This document shows positions 14,251-27,779 of a stretch of DNA of 64,000 bases, in pieces. A model generated the notes under the pieces. That model did no database searches, was not told the origin of the DNA, and was given only the letters and a program-made list of their open reading frames with translations. How positions within the stretch are numbered: position 1 is the first letter of the stretch; each line of letters opens with the position of its first letter. Source of the DNA: Erythroxylum novogranatense (taxonomy: Eukaryota > Streptophyta > Magnoliopsida > Malpighiales > Erythroxylaceae); the NCBI GenBank assembly GCA_029891385.1, contig CM057233.1, positions 29,804,540 through 29,868,539 on the forward strand, written 5' to 3'. Made by a program: the position numbers and the translations under genes.

Positions 14251-14290
14251 ATTCTCCCCTCCTAATAAAAATTTCGTCCTCGAAATTTCA
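14251..14290 (-). promoter_or_regulatory. LARD-2 polypurine tract and pol C-terminal relic
   Basis: The minus strand carries AGGAGGGGAGAAT directly before the LTR start, a typical plus-strand primer. The same bases, read in one frame, give NFEDEIFIRRGEL followed by a stop that uses the first bases of the LTR. This is the C-terminus also seen in Gypsy-A (KFRDEIFIRRGEL, ending at 40118). The relic is evidence that the LARD descends from a chromovirus of this group. Confidence 0.85.
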
Positions 14291-17200
14291 TATACGATTT
14301 ATCAGGAAGGTAGGGGAGTCTTTTGATTAATACCCTCTATTGCCCACTGTTTTCACTATATGACCAAATTCGGTCAATGAACGGAGATTAAAACAATCAA
14401 TTACTCTTTTTCCCTTTTTCAAACTTTACTGCTTTCTCATGATTACGCGTAATTCGTCACTTTCAATTTCAATAACTATCAATATCATATAAATCGAATC
14501 CTAATAATATTTCCCAATTCTGTCTATGAAACATTTTGTGAATCCGAATCATCTTTTAGATTTTAGTCTAGCTTACCAATCTATAATGCTATTTACACCA
14601 CAATCGCATAGAGGCCCCTCATCACGAATTCAATTTCCCTTAACTACACCTTTATTTCCATCTAAGTACATTTTGGCCGAGGTCATACCCTTCAAAATAT
14701 TTCATTTATTACATATCAGATTTCGTTATTATCAAACCACAAATCTCATGAGATTTAGAACCTCAGTGAATCAATTCGACTTATTGTCACCATCTTAAAT
14801 TACTTATCCTATCACTCATAATATAGGGATAACGACTCCTTTTGAACAGTAAGACCCCTTATACACTTTTCGAATGGTGACACTAATATAATGATTGTCA
14901 TGCCATAATCCCTTTTTACTATACATCAATCTTATATCCCAACGAAATCCAAAAATACCTGTTGGTTAATCACACATGTCATCGTTCACTTGATAGACTA
15001 TACCATCAATTGCTTTTCCACAATACTTTTACTAGAACTTAACGCTTCGATTGTTTCTTGTGCTTTCTTGAACTATTCACTTATAATCATTTGATTTCCC
15101 ATTTTAACTTTTCAATTACTCTATCAATACACTCTTGCTAAAACTTAAAGCTTCGATCATTCCTTACATTTTCACTAATAGTTCCGTAATGAGTATCACC
15201 CATATTTCTTAATTTGAACTATACCTACCATTTTCTCAACAATTGGAGTTAATTCCGTTCCTCAATCGGTTTACAATTTCTACATCCTCACTTCGGGTTT
15301 TGCCAATCCGCTTTGATGCACACCAACTTTGAAATTCCATAACTAATAATGCTTTCTTTTACCCTTTTTGTCGATTCGACTATTAACACTCAATAATACA
15401 CTAGATTTGATCACCTTATTACCCAAATTTTGATCTTCGCAATAGAATTTATTTATTTATTTGCTCAATCCCTTGAATTGCACCATTAACTTAGTTTGGA
15501 GTAATCAGCCGTTGAATCCTTTTCAAAGCATTCAACTGCATGAAATAACTCAATCGATATCGATTTACATATTCATAGACATCTCCAAACTATTTCATAC
15601 GATTAATGTCTCCAAGCTTTTAGGTCACACTCAGTAGAACAAAGTTCAAATCATCAATCATAATACCACCCATAGAATTATATTTGTCCCAAGGTGCATA
15701 AAATCACTTTATATAATTTCAATAGATCACATCAGAATCTTTACTAGAACACTTCAGTATAGGTAGTAAATTCTTCAATTGTCTCCTTTATGATCATCAG
15801 TCATAACATTCACATGTTTTCCTCAATTATTCTTGTCAATTTGTTAAAACCAGAAAATCTTTGACAATTTTTGAACGCATCCAGCATTCCATTAGTTCTA
15901 ATTAATTCCAACTTCCGCATACACATATCTCTTGAACTTTCACATTTTATCAATACCTATATCTTGATTCATTCTCCCAATATCCCATGTTCGCATACTA
16001 ATTCATCCTTTATTCATTCAATCAGGTTAAGATTCACTTTTAAGAGACTTGCATGTTAACCAATTTCCCCTCAACTATACCAATTCCTCTATTTTTTTTT
16101 CTACTTATATCCATTATCCATTCCAAACACAATTTAGACCTATTCCTTTTCCGTACCCATAGTTGATTCATATAACTTGTTAATTATCTAACGTCTCCAA
16201 TAAGGAACAATTTTCGTATAATTTGTCTCATCATAAATATTCTGCCATATGTTCCTTACCTAAATTTATCCATATAACTCAATTTATTCGTGGTAGACCA
16301 CTCACTGACTCAAATAAACAATCGTTATATCGGTCTAGTACTTTCAGAACATAAACTTTTAATCCCCTCAAATTCATAATTAATATTCAGTAATTCTTTT
16401 CTTCAATAATCGAATCATCTCATTTACATAATGTACACTCTTTCAATAACATAGTTTAGCTCCTACACTAGAGTCTCGCCGGATGTAATACAAATCGATT
16501 ACTCTTGATACTTCACGAAGATAAATCTCAAGAGCACTTACACAATTTCTTTTCCTCTACTATCTTGCCATACATCACCAAAATCATCACATCCTGTCGA
16601 CAATATATCTCAATAGTCTTATCAATTTGCCCGTTAATAGATCATCTTGCTAAGAATACCTTAATTGCATTTAATTCTCGATAACCATTCTCTTTTGGTA
16701 CCAATTCTCAATCATGGGGACTTTACTATATTCATGTCCCTCATTTTATTTCCTCAAGCTCATTACCAATGCTAGCATCTTTAAGCATCTCACTTCTTTC
16801 TCAATTAATCAAGATAAGTATTCTCATGCCTTACTCTCACTCATTTTAAACTTGAGCTACGGCATTATAATCAAAGCTTATGTAGTAGGCCACCAATTAC
16901 TTCTGATATCATATTCACATAAATTATTCATTTCACCCATGATGGTAATCCCACTATCACATATACACTTACAGTGATAATATATTCTGAACTCAACAAC
17001 CTTCCTGTTTACACCCGTCCTCGCTCATGAGGATCATATACAATCTGAATTCATTTACAACTGATCGTTATAAGCACTTTCATTTCTTCTTTTAACTCAT
17101 AAAGGGATTTTTTTTTTGACAAGAATTTTAGCTAGCAAGTATCCATTAACTCATCAATGACTGTTTAACATTTTCACTTACTAAAAGGGCTCCCATAATC

Positions 17201-17836
17201 AGGTGTGCATTTACTTAGGCAGATCAATTAAACCCGAACAACTTTTTCATCTACCAATTTCATTGTCTTACTTTTCAATCTTTTCCTTATTGCATTATAC
17301 CCATATATTTCCACACTCAAAGCAATATCACAGAATGAAATCATTTTCGATTTTACACTTAATATATTTTCACTCCAAATCACCAATCCTTATTTATAAC
17401 TCTCATCATAGTAATCAATCCCAAATGTAACTTTTCTATATCATAGAACACTTTATTTTCATTTACCTTATACACTGTAAATCTTACCATTGTCACATCT
17501 CTAGTTTTCCTCTATGAATTCACAACTTTAATAATATACCCAATATAACTCCAATATTGTACTTCACAATATACCGTCAATATCAATACACTAGATATTC
17601 GTCATCTCGATCAAACCGTACACTCTTTCCTATTTTGCAATATCCATTTCTTCCTTTCATCTCATTCTAACACACTATCCTTTTCTCACTTTTCTAACCA
17701 CTTAAACGATCGAGACATACTTATGTAAACGACTCGTATACTACACTGGGATCGATTGTCCTTTTCTGTCGTGACATGACTTAAATGCACGTAACTTGAC
17801 ACATTTGTTTCGAAAGCCCATGTAAGATTGTACTAC

Positions 17837-17849
17837 GGGCTCGATACCA
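17837..17849 (-). promoter_or_regulatory. LARD-2 primer-binding site
   Basis: The minus strand reads TGGTATCGAGCCC, six bases from the LTR edge at 17856, identical to the LARD-1 PBS and one base short of the initiator tRNA-Met PBS. Confidence 0.8.
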
Positions 17850-17855
17850 CCTAAA

Positions 17856-20800
17856 TGTAACACCTCACTCCTGAAGACCGAACCCGACATCGACGGTGAT
17901 ATCAGTCCGTGCCATGAGGGTGGCGCTACATCACTCAGTAGAAAACTCAGTATAACATTTTTTTTTACACAATCGCACACATATTATCATTAACGCGGAA
18001 AGCAATTTATATAATCAATACAATGGCCTTGGGCCCACTTTTTACATTTACAATTTATTTCGGTCAATTGACTTTACAACTTGTCCAAATTAGTAATACA
18101 AAAGTCCAAGAATAGAAACACTAAGACAGACGCGAACTGATCCCGACCACTTCTCGCTTCTTCAACCAAATAGATGTCATACGCCTGTTGCTAACGGGTA
18201 TTCTTCTAAGTCTGAAAAATAGATGCAAATTTTGGGTGAGTTTTGCGAACTCGGTGAGAAACCATCATCGATGGTTCACTCAACTCATGCATTCACCAAT
18301 CATATTAGCACACGGTAGCATTAATGAGTAATATCACATATTATCACATTTCAGCCCAATTTCATATACACATACAATTTCATCATTTACATCTTCCGGT
18401 CATTTACAAATATATATATATATGCAATGCGATGTGACATTGTTCCATTTTCATTTCGTTGTTTTGACGTGCGCAAATCGCCCCGAAGCGGGCACATTGC
18501 GTTGAGCCGGTGGCTCTGAAAACATGGGCTTGAAGTTCGATACATTGAGCTGCGGCTCTGAATACGTTGGACACGAGGTCTCGTATGCGTTGGTGAAAGC
18601 TCTCACATCGTTAGGCGTGATATGCTTACGATCATGATCATTGCTCCGGTCACAACCGCTTTTATCGATCACACATTTATGTTTATGCATGCAATGTACA
18701 TATTCCAATTTCCATTTACATATCATTACTATTTGCCAATTCTTGGACTTTCGGTCCAGTATTTCAATTATCTACATTTCCAAGTTATTGCATCCTACTA
18801 TATCACATTTACAATCCCATCCAATGTATCAAACGAAACAGACAATTAACACTTCAATATCAATTTCCCATTTCCTCGGACCTCTGGTCCGAGATCTCCA
18901 ATATAACATTTACAAACAAGTTACTCACAAGTAGCGCCGTTATCTCATTCCAAATATTTCAGACACCTATGGTCGAAATCAATCAAATTCAAATACACAT
19001 AAACTATAAACCCTCCATTATCTCCATATGGCATAATTGCAAAACTTAAACACATAAAGGTTGAGGAACCAACTAGGTTACTCACTGCACTTCGAGCTAA
19101 CATCTGGAAGTTTGAGAACGTCGGTGATCGGCGCTCCAAATGTGCCTCTATAACAAGCAGAGAGGAATCCGATCACTAATTATCCAATCCGAATTAGTAT
19201 AATGCACATGTAAGTGTATAATGCATGTTCATGAGATTTCCGGCCCTAAATCCAAATTTTCTCAATAAAAATTCCATCTAAAATTTAGAAACCTTCTGGC
19301 GCTGACGGTGCGCAATTCGGACCTCTATAGGTCCCCAATTAAATAAAACAGTGATTAACGGTCCATTACTCGGGGCCACGTCAGTTTCCCGTCTAAAAAT
19401 TTTCAATTTTTCACAAAATGAAATTCAATATTTTACAAATCCGATGCCTCGAGAATCAGGTCCATCGGACGTCAGACGGAAAAGAAATTGACAAAAGAAT
19501 CACCAAATACCAAATAATCAAATCATACTAAAAATAATACATTCATATTACACTTGCCTCGCAGGGGCGAGGCGCCTCATGAGGCCGACCCATTTGCCTC
19601 GTCGCGAGGAGGCGTCGCCTCACGACTGGGCTGACTTACCTCGCCTCGCGGCGAGGCGTCGCCCTCGCGACTGGCTGACTTACCTCGCCTCATGGCGGGC
19701 GCCTCGCCTCGCGATCTGACGAGGTTCCTCTACTTCCTTGCCCTTTTTCCTGTTTTCAATCCAAATTTCCAACAATCATAAATCTTAGCACACAAATCAG
19801 AAAAATACAAATTATACCTTATTGGAAAGATAAAGAAACCCTCTACAATTCTCAAGAAGACCATAAAAATCAATCTCACCCCTAAGGGTGTCAAAAATCC
19901 CTTCAAAGCTACTGTCTACTCAAATCCCGTTAAAACAGAACAGTACTTTGCAAATTCCATAACTCTTTGATTCTTCAGCCAAAAATTACCACATAAATAT
20001 GCTCCATAAGTTCACAATATCATCTACAACTTTCATAACCAACCCAAAATCAAATTCCATAACTAACTAGATCAAACAATTCAACAAAGAATCTGGATAC
20101 AGAAATTAACCAATCTGGTCAGTAATTTTCAATCAACATAACTCTTAGTACAAATGTCAAAAAATTCACTACCTTATATCCCTGAAAAGATGAGTTCTCA
20201 AACTTCAATTTTCATGAAGAACTCAAAATCCAATTCAATTTCTAACAATGTCAAAACAGTTATGGAAGTTACTGCCATGATCAGCAATTCATAACCTAAT
20301 ACAGGTTCAATGTTTGCAAAATCATAACTCCCAAATCTGACCTCTAAAAATTACACACCATTTATCATTTTCAAGATAATTCCTTCCTCTGCAACTTTGC
20401 AGAAGATCACTCACACCAATTCAGTTCACATAATTTGATAAAATTGCTTCCAATCCACAAGCTCACAAAATCAACACTTTGGCTAGGTTTCTCCAAAAAG
20501 CATAAAACCAATCAATAGAAATCAGTTCATATCTCCCAATATACAACTCGAAAATTAGCAAGATTTGTGGCAATGGAAAGCTAACTCAATATTCTACAAC
20601 TTCCATAAAGACCACTTTCCTAATTCCATCTCAATAAATTTAGAAAAATCCACAAAGAAATCAAGTCATATATGCGGGTACTGTTCACAGACCCTACAAA
20701 CAGAAACTTTCCATGCAAAACTTCACCTTCCTAACATTACAATTTATCAACACCTATTTCACACAAATTTGAAGCCAACATCCCAAAGTTTCATTAGGCA

Positions 20801-22044
20801 CAAACCTCACCTCATTTTCACTCCTACACAATTAGTTATGATCAAAACATTACAATAGGTCAAATTACATTTTCCAGCTTTTTCAACTACAACCTAACTC
20901 CTATCACTTCTAACATCAATTCCACATGCATAAGCATCCTAATGACACAAGAATTTTGCCAATAGGTCATCAAGACCTTCATGTCAATATATATCCATAA
21001 ATTTCAGTACCTATTTTCAATCATTATCTTATGAATTCATGCATTAAAACCATAAGTAAAACATAAACATAAACCTCATCTTACCTAAAGCTTCCAACTC
21101 CACCTCTTTAAGTCTTTAATTTCTCCAACCACTCTACTTCCTCACTTCCCAACCCCACACATAGTTATCATCATAGCAAGGAGGAGAAGGTTTAAGCTTA
21201 TAAGCATGCAAGAAAGATCACTTAAGGTTGGAGGAAGAGACACTTGAAGATGGAGAGAAAAATCGATGGAGAGACCAAGTGGAGGATAGTTTGGATGTTT
21301 CCAACCCAAAAGCCATAAAATCATCTTTTCATTCCTTCCTCATAGAAGAACCGAGAATGCATAGGATAATCATGCATTAATTGAATGGAACACTTGGCAA
21401 TTGGAGGAGAATGAGGAAAAGTCAAAGAACCAATCAAATGTTTGTAAAAAGAAAATAAATACCAACAAATTTCAATCAATTGCGGTTCCCACAACTTTTA
21501 AGGGTCCACTTTAGGGTCCCACCAAAATATGCAAGAGTTTTAAGATCAAATAACGGTAGAAATTCAACAGGTTCGCCTAATTGGAGATTTTTTCGATGCA
21601 GGAATTTAGAAATTTCGTGAATCAATTTTTGAAAATTACCTAAATTGCCCAAAATTGTAAAACATATGACAATCCACTCCAAATAATTGTTCAAACTCGA
21701 AACCACATTTTCCACAACAAAACACATTTAGGCCATTTACCGCGATTTTGCGGTCCGAAACTTTCTCAGGATAATTTCAGAAAAATTTCCATAAATCTCT
21801 AAAATGTAAAACACTCGATGGCGACTCATATAATTTTCCAAGTACAATTATCCCATAAATTTCACAAAGGTCTTAATTTGAAACTGGCGGAAAATATCAT
21901 GAATGCATGTTTACCATGTGCAAGTGCAACAACCCATCATTCATAGAGGCTAAATGCTGTATGCGCATGCCGAGCTATAAATCAATACTCCTAGCCCGTC
22001 CCAATTTACCAAAATATCCTTCCCATCAGAGATGGGATGTTACA
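17856..22044 (-). repeat. LARD-2 5' LTR
   Basis: It begins TGTAACACC and ends GATGTTACA in plus orientation and is the near-identical partner of 10043-14250. It includes hairpins near 18236-18280, a GC-rich cluster at 19555-19720, and the conserved stretch around 19060-19140 holding the middle-exon-like sequence. Short open frames inside it recur in the partner LTR and are not genes. Confidence 0.9.
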
Positions 22045-24217
22045 AATACAGTAACAGTTGAAATATCAAATAGCAATTTACTACACACAGGCAATTTGCA
22101 CTTCAGTTATCACAATTGTATAATGCAATGCACATGTGACTCTTTTCCAGTTATTTTAGTGTTGTGACTGAGCGCTCATTCAGTGACAGTTTTCAGTGGA
22201 CGCGTCAGGGAGTAGGAGAGCCCTCATGCAGGATGCACTAACTCCCCTCGATCTCGAAGCTCGGTTCAGTGACAATGTTAGAGCTTAAAGCTCTTTTCAG
22301 TAATAGTAGCGTGTCAAGTCACAACGGCCATTATCTGTTCATGCAATTATGCATGCAATGCATATGTCCGATAGTTCACAGTCATATGGCTATAAGCCCA
22401 ATTAACACAGTTTCCCATGATCACGTATCAGTGAAATCCAATTCATCAAAACATGCATCTCAATCCTAATCATTCACATTAGCAAACAGTTCACATAGAG
22501 CATTTAGCACATCAGAAATTGAGGAACCAACTAGGTTACTAACCTGTAACTTCCGAGCTACTGCCTGGAAGTCCCAGCAATGTCTGTGGAATGACTATCC
22601 AATGGTGCCTCTATAACAGTAGAATAATTTCCCATTACTAGATGCTCAATTTAAAACAATTCGATGATGCATATGTCTTAATTGAAAATATGTACGATGA
22701 ACATTCATGATTTTCCGACTCTAAAACCCAATTCCGCAATCTCTTTCCTCAACCAAAAATTCACTATTTACTAGGTCAATATCACACATTAATTTCATAA
22801 GTCTCCAAGTTTAACTCCCTTTGTCATAATAAAATTCTTAAGTCATGATAGAAACTATAATCGACTCTCTTTCTATAATTGACAAATCGCTATTTAAAAT
22901 TCGAACTCTTATTCTTTACCTCAATCGTAGACCTCTTTCTCTAATTCATAACAAATCCAGAATCACCTCAATTGGAGGTCTATACCATAAGTTATTCCCC
23001 CAAAAACCAAAACGTATAGCATCAAAAAATTGGAGCTCGCCGCGACGAAGGATCTCTCGTCGCGGCGTACCAGGTGCACTAGCTGCGGCGTGGAAGGATG
23101 TTCACCGTGGCGAACACCTTCCAAGAGACGCGCCGCGACGTAGGAGAAGGGACTCCTCGTGGCAAAGATCCGCACGTTCGCTGCGGCGCCTCGGTCCGCT
23201 CGTCGTGGCGAGCACGTAATTGCTCATCGCGGCGAGGCCACCTGCAGATGTCGCGACGTGCGGCGATTTCGTCTTCTTCGATCCATTTTTCCATCTTTCT
23301 CTCTCTAAAAACCAATATTAACTCACTCTAACTACCCAATCTAACACATTAAACACCATAAATGCATCACATAACCATAAATAACAACATTAAAACCATT
23401 AAACTTACCAAATCGAAGATCAAATCCGTAAACCCTAAATCCCCAGAAATCCACCTCAGCCTCAATCAACGATGGAAATCTCCCATAGCCATACTAAACA
23501 TCATCTTCACCAAGCTTTATAGTTGATCTTTAACCACAATGAAAAAGAAACAAGCAAGAAACTCCAAGGGGAAAAGATCAAAGTCACCAACGAGAAGAGG
23601 AAGAAGATTCGAGCCCTAGGAGAAGATGTCTTCTAATTTCAAAACATACTATATATAAAGGGTTGATTTAAACCTAAAGATCATAGTCCCCAACTTCATT
23701 AATTTCCAGTCTCTAATTCCAATGGCTCATCATAAAAAAAATTCCTAAACTCACAAATCAAACATTCCATGCCATTCACTCATCAAGTTCGGAACCGGAA
23801 TCTAATCCATCAGTCTTTAAGTCAATTTCCCGGTCTGGACCCATAGTTCTAAAAATTCCAGAAAAATTTCTATAAATCCTCAAAAATATTAGACACTCGA
23901 TCCTATAATCCAATTTAAATTTTCGGATCTCTAAAATTCAATTTTCACTCCAATTTAACTATACAAACCCAATTATGCCATAACTCCCAATAAATCACAA
24001 TTAAACCTAATTATCTCGAAAATTTACAAATCAATTCATGAACACAATTAAACGCCGGAAAATTCTATGAATGCATGTACCAATCAATGCATGTCCAATT
24101 AATTCATTCCTCTATAATTAGAGGTCAATGAATACTCAATCAGTAAAATGCAGTATGAAATCCTAACCCATCCCAAATTACCAATATGTCCGAACACATC
24201 GGTAACGGGATGTTACA
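22045..24217 (-). repeat. LTR-A copy 1, second segment
   Basis: This continues the LTR interrupted at 10042. It matches the reverse complement of the solo LTR at 30134-32925, for example agtaggagagccctc near 22211, the aaccaactaggttac block near 22530, the middle-exon-like stretch near 22545-22620, and the GC cluster at 23036-23270. It ends at 24217 with ...GGGATGTTACA, the LTR start in its own sense. Right-hand flank is TTCAG; the left flank is outside the window, so solo versus full element cannot be decided. Confidence 0.85.
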
Positions 24218-24595
24218 TTCAGGGATTCAAAATTAATAAGTCTTCCACTTGTCATGGCTGTCTCCATTTCTTGTAGTTAACAATGAACTAAAAACAGAGA
24301 AGTTTCTCAAAGAGGTGAATTCGGTTTCTGAGGTTGAGAGTGTGAGTAAGGAAAGTTTGAAATCCACACAGAGTAATGAAAAGTTTTTGTATTGAGGGTT
24401 CTTCAAAGGTTGATTGTCAGAGTATATCATGAGTGTTCTAGAATAGGTGGCATTCTCAAGGCTATGAGAAACTTTCCCTCCAAAACTTTCTTCTAACAGA
24501 CGTTACCAGCTGTAACTCACGGTTATGGTTACCGTTAACTCTTTTAACCTTTTCATCTGGGTCATGACGTGTCAGACGGTTAATTACTTAACATC
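24218..24595 (-). other. Copia-1 3' spacer after RNase H
   Basis: No domain is recognised. It lies downstream of the Copia-1 RNase H and ends at the inserted LTR-A copy. The purine-rich patch GGAGGGAAAG (minus, near 24475) could be a polypurine tract, but no matching LTR follows inside the window. A 65-codon open frame here (24233-24430) is unsupported. Confidence 0.5.
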
Positions 24596-26253
24596 ACCAT
24601 GTTAAGGTTTCGTCTGATTTCTCTAAATCTTTCTTACTTAATGGCTTAGTGAAGATGTCTGCCCACTGATGGTTGATCTCAACAAACTGAAGACTCATGA
24701 TCTTTATCTAAACGTAGTCTCGTAGAAAATAGTGTCTGACTTCGATATGTTTAACTCTCAAATGTTGTATAGGATTCTTTGAAAAATTGATGGAACTTGT
24801 GTTGTCACAGTAGATTGGGATTTCTTCTTCTTGTACTGCGTAGCCCTCTAGCTGGTACTTAATCTACAACGTCTGTGAACAACAACTTATAGCTGATATA
24901 TACTCGGCTTCTGCAGTTGATAGAGCAATTGAGCTTTGCCTCTTACTTGACCACGAAACTAGGTTATTGCCAAGGAAGTGACATCCTCAACTCGTACTTT
25001 TTCTATCAATCCTATCTCCGGCATAATCCGCATCATAGTAGTCAATTAACCTAAAATCTTTACCTTTCTCATACATTAAGCAAAGATCAGTAGTACCTGA
25101 TAGATATCTTAAAATTCTTTTAACAACAATATAATGAGATTCTCTAGGATCTGCCTAAAATCTTGCACACAAACAAATACTAAACAAAATGTCAGGTCTG
25201 CTTGCTGTAAGGTAAAGTAAGGAACCAATAATTCCTCTATACAGAGTTTGATCAACCTTCTTGCCAGTTTCGTCCTTAGACATATGGTTTGAAGGATGCA
25301 TCAGAGTTGACATTGGTTTTACTTTTCCCATATCATATTTTGTCAACAATTCCTTCACATACTTCTGTTGATGAATAAAAATGTTTTCTTCGGTTTGCTT
25401 AACTTGCAACCTAAGAAAGAATTTTAATTCACCCATTATGCTCATCTCAAATTCATTTTTCATCAAATTTTCAAAATTAGTACATAACATTTCAGAGGTA
25501 GCACCAAAAATAATATCATCAACATAAATTTGAACAATAATAAAACCATTCTTTATGCACTTTCTAAATAAACTTTTATCCACCTAACCTCTAGTGAACT
25601 TATTCTCAATAAGAAAAGAACTCAGACGATCATACCAAGCTCGAGGAGCTTGTTTCAAGCCATACAAAGCCTTATGAAGTCTATACACATAATCCAGGTT
25701 TCAAAGGCACTCTTCACATCCATTTGAAATAGCTTTATATCGTGACAGACAACATATGCAAGCAATATCCTAATAGCTTCTAGTCTTGCTACAGGAGCAT
25801 AAGTCTCATTGTAGTCTATTCCTCCTGCTGATTATAGCCTTGTGCTACTAATCTTGCTTTGTTACTACTCACTCTTCCTGATTCGTCTAGCTTATTCTTA
25901 AAAACCCATCTAGTTCCTTTGATGGACTTTTTTGGTGGTCTGGGAACTAAGGACCAAACTCTATTCCTAGTAAACTAGTTCAGCTCCTCTTGCATAGCTA
26001 AAATCCAAGCTTCATCTTGAAGAGCTTCATCAATTTTCTTAGGCTTTATTTCAGAAATAAATGAAATATTTGTTTCTCTTCTGAATTTGGACCTAGTCCA
26101 CACACCTTCTGAGGTCTCTCCTATAATCAACTCTTCTAGATGAGAACTCTTATATTTCCAACCTCTCTTCAAATCAAGAGTCTTAGGAATATCTTCAACT
26201 TTGTCTAAGGAAGTTTCTGATGGTGATACTTCTTCACTACCAACTAAAGGCAT
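24596..26253 (-). pseudogene. Copia-1 reverse transcriptase and RNase H, broken
   Basis: RT is identified by YVDDIIFG at 25155-25583 with the downstream GELKFFL and SLLYLTASRPDI blocks typical of Copia RT. RNase H follows at ~24600-25000 with ALSTAEAEYISA, CDNTSSI and KHIEVRHYFLRD motifs. The N-terminal RT part and the linker (25975-26253) are in other frames. Several in-frame stops separate the pieces. In a functional element this polymerase would copy the RNA inside the virus-like particle. Confidence 0.85.
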
Positions 26254-27560
26254 TTATAGGGTTTCATTATCAGGATCATCTCTCCTACTTGGTTGAGAAC
26301 TATCATCAAACTTGACATGAATGGTTTCCTCAACAATCTTAGAGGTAAGGTTGTAAACCCTATAGGCTTTCGATGATAGAGAATAGCCTAGAAAAATTCC
26401 AGAATAACTTTTAGTGTCGAATTTATCCAGACTTTCATTTGTATTCAATATAGAGAACTTGCAACCAAAGGAATGGAAGTAGGATATATTAGGTTTCTTT
26501 CCATTCCATAACTCATATAGAGTTTTCTTCAAAAAAGGTCGCAGAAGTATTCTATTTTGAACATAACATGCTGTATTCACAGCTTCTGCCTAAAAGTACT
26601 TAGGAAGATCCATCTCACACAGCATAGTCCTTACCATTTCCTGAATCGTCCTATTCTTCCTTTTAACAATTCTATTTTGTTGTGGGGTTCTAGGGGCAGA
26701 GAAATTCTAGAAAATTCCATTCTCTTCACAAAACATTCTAAACTTCTCATTTTCAAATTCACCACCATGATCACTTCTAATACTAGCTATAGACATTCCT
26801 TTCTGATTTTGTAACTTTTTGGATAGCACCTTAAAACACTTAAAAGACTCATCTTTATGTAATAAAAATAATATCCAACAAAATCTAGTGAAATCATCAA
26901 CAATAACAAGACCATGCCTCTTTCTGCCAAGACTTAATGTTCTAGTTGGACCAAATAAATCCATATGTAACAACTCTAGAGGTCTAGAAGAAGTTACAAC
27001 ATTTTTATAAGAAAACATTGTTTTAACCTGTTTTCGGTTTTGACAAATTTCACAAAATAAATCCTTATTAAAACACATTTTTGGTAAACCTCTTACCAAA
27101 TGATGTTTAATCAACTTGGAAATATGTTTAAAACTGATATGACATAGCTTTTTTTAATGCCAAATCAATTTTTCTTGTTCAGATGATATAAAACAGGAAA
27201 TATTTTGATTTTGAAAATCTTCTAAATTGATTCTGTAAAGATTGTTTTGTCTTTTGGAAGAAAATAATATGAACCCATCCTTGTTTTTGACTTCATAAGA
27301 ATTTTGATTGAAAGACACTTCAAAACCAGAATCATATAATTGACTAACACTAATCAAATTGTGTTTTAAACCATTAACTAGGAACATATTATCAATGAAT
27401 GCAAAGGAATCTTTACCAATTTTACCGATTCCAATTATCTTGCCCTAGTAGTTGTCTCCAAAAGTTACCGATCCTCCCTTCTTATACTGAAGATCTAGGA
27501 ACATAGACCTTCTTCCCGTCATGTGTCGCGAGCATCCACTGTCAAAGTACCAATGGTGCT
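26254..27560 (-). pseudogene. Copia-1 protease and integrase, broken
   Basis: Protease is marked by DSGCSRHMTG near 27515-27545 (aspartic active site DSG). The GAG-pre-integrase segment (27154-27387, LISVSQL) leads into the integrase core: CEIC.NRKQ, LHMDLFGP (first Asp), IRSDHGGEFEN (second Asp) at 26707-27114, then the PQQN block and the C-terminal FGCK/GIFLGYS motif at 26254-26580. Stops interrupt after the pre-integrase segment, after the core and before the C-terminal part. Confidence 0.85.
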
Positions 27561-27779
27561 GGCTATTTTTTCTAAGGAAGGATATCTGCAAGTGGTATTA
27601 TCTGTCTCTTAGGGACCCAGATTTTCTTGGGTCCTTTAGGGTTAGTTCGTGCACAATTCATAATATGATGATGCAAATGATGACATTTCTGATAATGATT
27701 AGGTTGATGAAATTTCTTCCTAAAGGGAGCAGAAATCTTTTTATGCTGAGGATAGTTTTTATCAAATCCTAATCCAGTT

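Larger units (their letters stand above)
14251..17855 (-). mobile_element. LARD-2 non-coding internal domain
   Basis: This 3.6 kb interior has no recognisable retroviral domain in any frame and is strongly G-poor on the plus strand. It is nearly the same length as the LARD-1 interior but much more diverged from it than the sense-3' LTR halves are from each other. Similarity is clearest close to the PBS and in scattered blocks. I see no host gene captured in it. Confidence 0.8.
10043..22044 (-). mobile_element. LARD-2, complete non-autonomous LTR element (12.0 kb)
   Basis: The element consists of LTR 10043-14250, interior 14251-17855 and LTR 17856-22044, flanked by AATAC duplications. The two LTRs are near-identical over 4.2 kb, indicating a fairly recent insertion. 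Most differences I noticed are single-base homopolymer changes or scrambled CG-containing patches. PBS and polypurine tract place it on the minus strand. There is no coding capacity. It is inserted into LTR-A copy 1. Long LTRs plus a ~3.5 kb conserved-length non-coding interior are the defining LARD features. Confidence 0.9.

Noticed and set aside
22045..24217. LTR-A copy 1 as a proven solo LTR
   Set aside because: Its left end lies outside the window, so a full element cannot be excluded.
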